DNA of 64,000 nucleotides from Corynebacterium uropygiale (lineage in GTDB: Bacteria > Actinomycetota > Actinomycetes > Mycobacteriales > Mycobacteriaceae). The translations under genes and the position numbers were made by a program. Where the stretch lies: NCBI RefSeq assembly GCF_021568315.1, contig NZ_JAKGSI010000004.1, positions 310,001-374,000 on the forward strand. Direction: 5' to 3'. The stretch's first letter is position 1. Each line of letters opens with the position of its first letter. Positions 62,623 to 64,000 of this stretch are shown here, piece after piece. The notes beneath the pieces are model-generated. The model did not search any database. It was not told the DNA's origin and saw only the letters and a program-made list of their open reading frames with translations.

Positions 62623-63323
62623 GGGCCGAAATCCTCCTCGTCCTCACCCTCACCTTCGGGATGTCCGGCGTGCGCTCGGTGCTCCGCCTCCTCGACGCGC
62701 TCCTGAGCCCCACGCCCCTCGAGCAGCAGCAGGTCACGCTCAACGCGCCCCAGTCCACCTCCCCGTGGCTGGACCTGGCGCTCCAGCTATGCTCCGCCGC
62801 CGTGCTCCTCGCCTGGGGCGGGCTGGCCCTCTACCTCTTAAGGCTCGACGGCCACCCCATCCCCCGGGGCCGGAAGGGGGACCTTGCAATCGGGGTGGGG
62901 CTGGCGGCGCTCATCGGGATCCCGGGCTTGGGCCTATACCTGTTCAGTCTCCACCACGGGTGGACCCGGGAGGTCATCCCCAGCGCCTTCCACTACGCCT
63001 ACCTGCAGATTCCCATCCTGCTGCTGTGGTCCGCTGCGAATGCGATCGCCGAGGAGTTCGTCGTCGTCCACTGGCTCATGACAAGACTCCGCGAGTGCCG
63101 CTGGGGCACGGTGGCCGTCGTGGCAGCCTGCGCTCTTCTCCGCGGGAGCTACCACCTCTACCAGGGGATATCCGCCGGGGTGGGCAATCTCCTCATGGGG
63201 ATCGTCTTCGGCACGCTCTACGCGCGTACGGGGCGAGTGTGGCCGCTCGTCATCGCGCACTTCCTCATCGACGCCGTCGCTTTCGTGGGCTACCAGGCGC
63301 TCGGCGGGCTGCCGTGGGGGTAA
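62601..63323 (+). CDS. CPBP-family intramembrane metalloprotease (second copy)
   Basis: 240 residues with about seven helices. It has the glutamate pair in NAIAEEFVVVHW, His in LRGSYHLYQG and a late AHFLIDA, the CPBP/Abi set. Arg of the EExxxR motif is not obvious, so activity is less certain than for the copy at 15976. The ATG at 62601-62603 lies inside the amidase end. Confidence 0.8.
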   Translation: MRSRRRLRAEILLVLTLTFGMSGVRSVLRLLDALLSPTPLEQQQVTLNAPQSTSPWLDLALQLCSAAVLLAWGGLALYLLRLDGHPIPRGRKGDLAIGVGLAALIGIPGLGLYLFSLHHGWTREVIPSAFHYAYLQIPILLLWSAANAIAEEFVVVHWLMTRLRECRWGTVAVVAACALLRGSYHLYQGISAGVGNLLMGIVFGTLYARTGRVWPLVIAHFLIDAVAFVGYQALGGLPWG

Positions 63324-63417
63324 GGCGGCCAGGAAGCAAAAGGGTGTTACATATCACATATCGCGTGTAGAGTGTGGGGACCTATTCCTGCGATACCAGC
63401 GACCCCAGGAGGACCAC

Positions 63418-64000
63418 ATGGATCACGATGCTCCGCCTCGATGGGCTTTCTGGCGCACCGTTCGACAGGATCATCCCGATTATGTCCGGTGGTTTATCGC
63501 CGATACCGCCAGCACCCTTGGGTCCGCTCTCATCTCAGTCCCGATCTCCCTGGCGAGTCTCCACGTGACAGGAAGCCTCAGTCAAGCCGGTGTTGTCGGA
63601 GCAGTAACGGCTACTGGGGCAATGATCATGACAATTCCCTCCGGCATGATCACTGACAATTTCAACAAGAAAACACTGCTGGCATGCCACGGCATTATCC
63701 AGGCTCTGATCTGGGGCGTGTTTGCGCTTCTTCTCCTCTTTGAGCTCTTTACTTTTCCCCTTCTCCTTCTCTTCGGGGCATGCTCGGGGCTGGCCTCCGG
63801 GACTTTCGGCGGTCTCACCAACGCCGTCCTCCGCTTTGTGATTTCAGAGAATCTCTATGTCCAAGCGCAGGGGAAGAACAAGACGCGCGACAGCGTCATC
63901 TGGCTCACAGGTCTTCCCTTGGGCGGCCTCCTCTTTGGCATCGCTCCGAGCCTGCCTTTCTTTTTTCAATCGATTCTGGGGCTCGGTCCTCTCTACGCCT
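63418..64000 (+). CDS. MFS transporter, N-terminal part (cut by window edge)
   Basis: About 194 residues from an ATG with AGGAGG 5 bases before it. At least five hydrophobic segments, with the MFS loop GMITDNFNKKTLLA between helices 2 and 3 and GLASGTFGGLTNAVLR later. Drug or metabolite efflux is the usual role for such proteins; the substrate is unknown. Codon use is clearly less GC-rich than in the rest of the window (many A/T third positions), suggesting recent acquisition. Confidence 0.8.
   Translation, partial: MDHDAPPRWAFWRTVRQDHPDYVRWFIADTASTLGSALISVPISLASLHVTGSLSQAGVVGAVTATGAMIMTIPSGMITDNFNKKTLLACHGIIQALIWGVFALLLLFELFTFPLLLLFGACSGLASGTFGGLTNAVLRFVISENLYVQAQGKNKTRDSVIWLTGLPLGGLLFGIAPSLPFFFQSILGLGPLYA

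Overview
The window is high-GC actinobacterial DNA and almost certainly comes from Corynebacterium or a close mycolate-bearing relative. Both ends of the cell-wall locus are diagnostic: fadD32, a cutinase-family protein, two mycolyltransferases (one with LGFP repeats), aftB, ubiA, a PAP2 phosphatase and glfT2 run leftward from 11.3 kb, and glf, a Cof-type phosphatase, a PlsC-type acyltransferase, serS, a septum-formation-family gene, a phosphoglycerate-mutase-like gene and pheA follow after 45.3 kb. This is the mycobacterial/corynebacterial mycolate-arabinogalactan gene order. Species cannot be named from the sequence.

Region by region: 1-11.3 kb, mycolic acid activation and transfer plus arabinan/galactan synthesis, all on the minus strand. 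11.4-22.1 kb, a patchwork: a DUF5129-like secreted protein, a deletion scar with tails of an ABC ATPase and a NarL-type regulator, a second PAP2 phosphatase, a fructose-type PTS permease (EIIBCA), two small membrane-protein genes, a PepSY membrane protein, a Tat-exported DUF1906 protein, an orphan AbiEi-like gene and a two-gene membrane operon. 22.2-45.2 kb, a complete catecholate siderophore locus. 45.3-64 kb, glf and housekeeping genes, a glpDFK glycerol operon (minus strand), a secreted lipase-like hydrolase, serS, galE, pheA, an amidase, a CPBP protease and the start of an MFS gene with visibly lower GC.

The siderophore locus is self-contained in pathway logic: isochorismate synthase and isochorismatase (43.5-45.2 kb), 2,3-dihydro-DHB dehydrogenase, a free-standing aryl carrier protein and a DHB-AMP ligase (26.2-28.9 kb), and one NRPS of about 2750 residues with order C-A-T-E-C-A-T-TE (33.0-41.2 kb). 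Module 1 carries an epimerase and an A-domain pocket with an acidic residue typical of basic amino acids. Module 2 reads as serine. The inferred product is a 2,3-DHB-D-(basic amino acid)-L-Ser unit, probably trimerised by the thioesterase, as in trivanchrobactin or trichrysobactin. An EntS-like exporter, a Fes-like esterase, a FepBDGC-type importer and an IrtAB/YbtPQ-type ABC pair complete export, uptake and iron release. DtxR-box-like sites lie before each transcription unit of the locus. No MbtH-like protein and no phosphopantetheinyl transferase is visible.

Two repeat signals stand out. A 35-bp palindrome (15-bp arms around CCCCC) occurs three times between genes at 14.0, 20.2 and 20.9 kb, with a degenerate fourth copy inside the NRPS gene. 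Two copies bracket the AbiEi-like gene. A short motif of the form (G/C)(T/C)TCTCCGCGCG is frequent between 12 and 45 kb, mostly in one orientation, and absent in its strict form from both flanking core regions.
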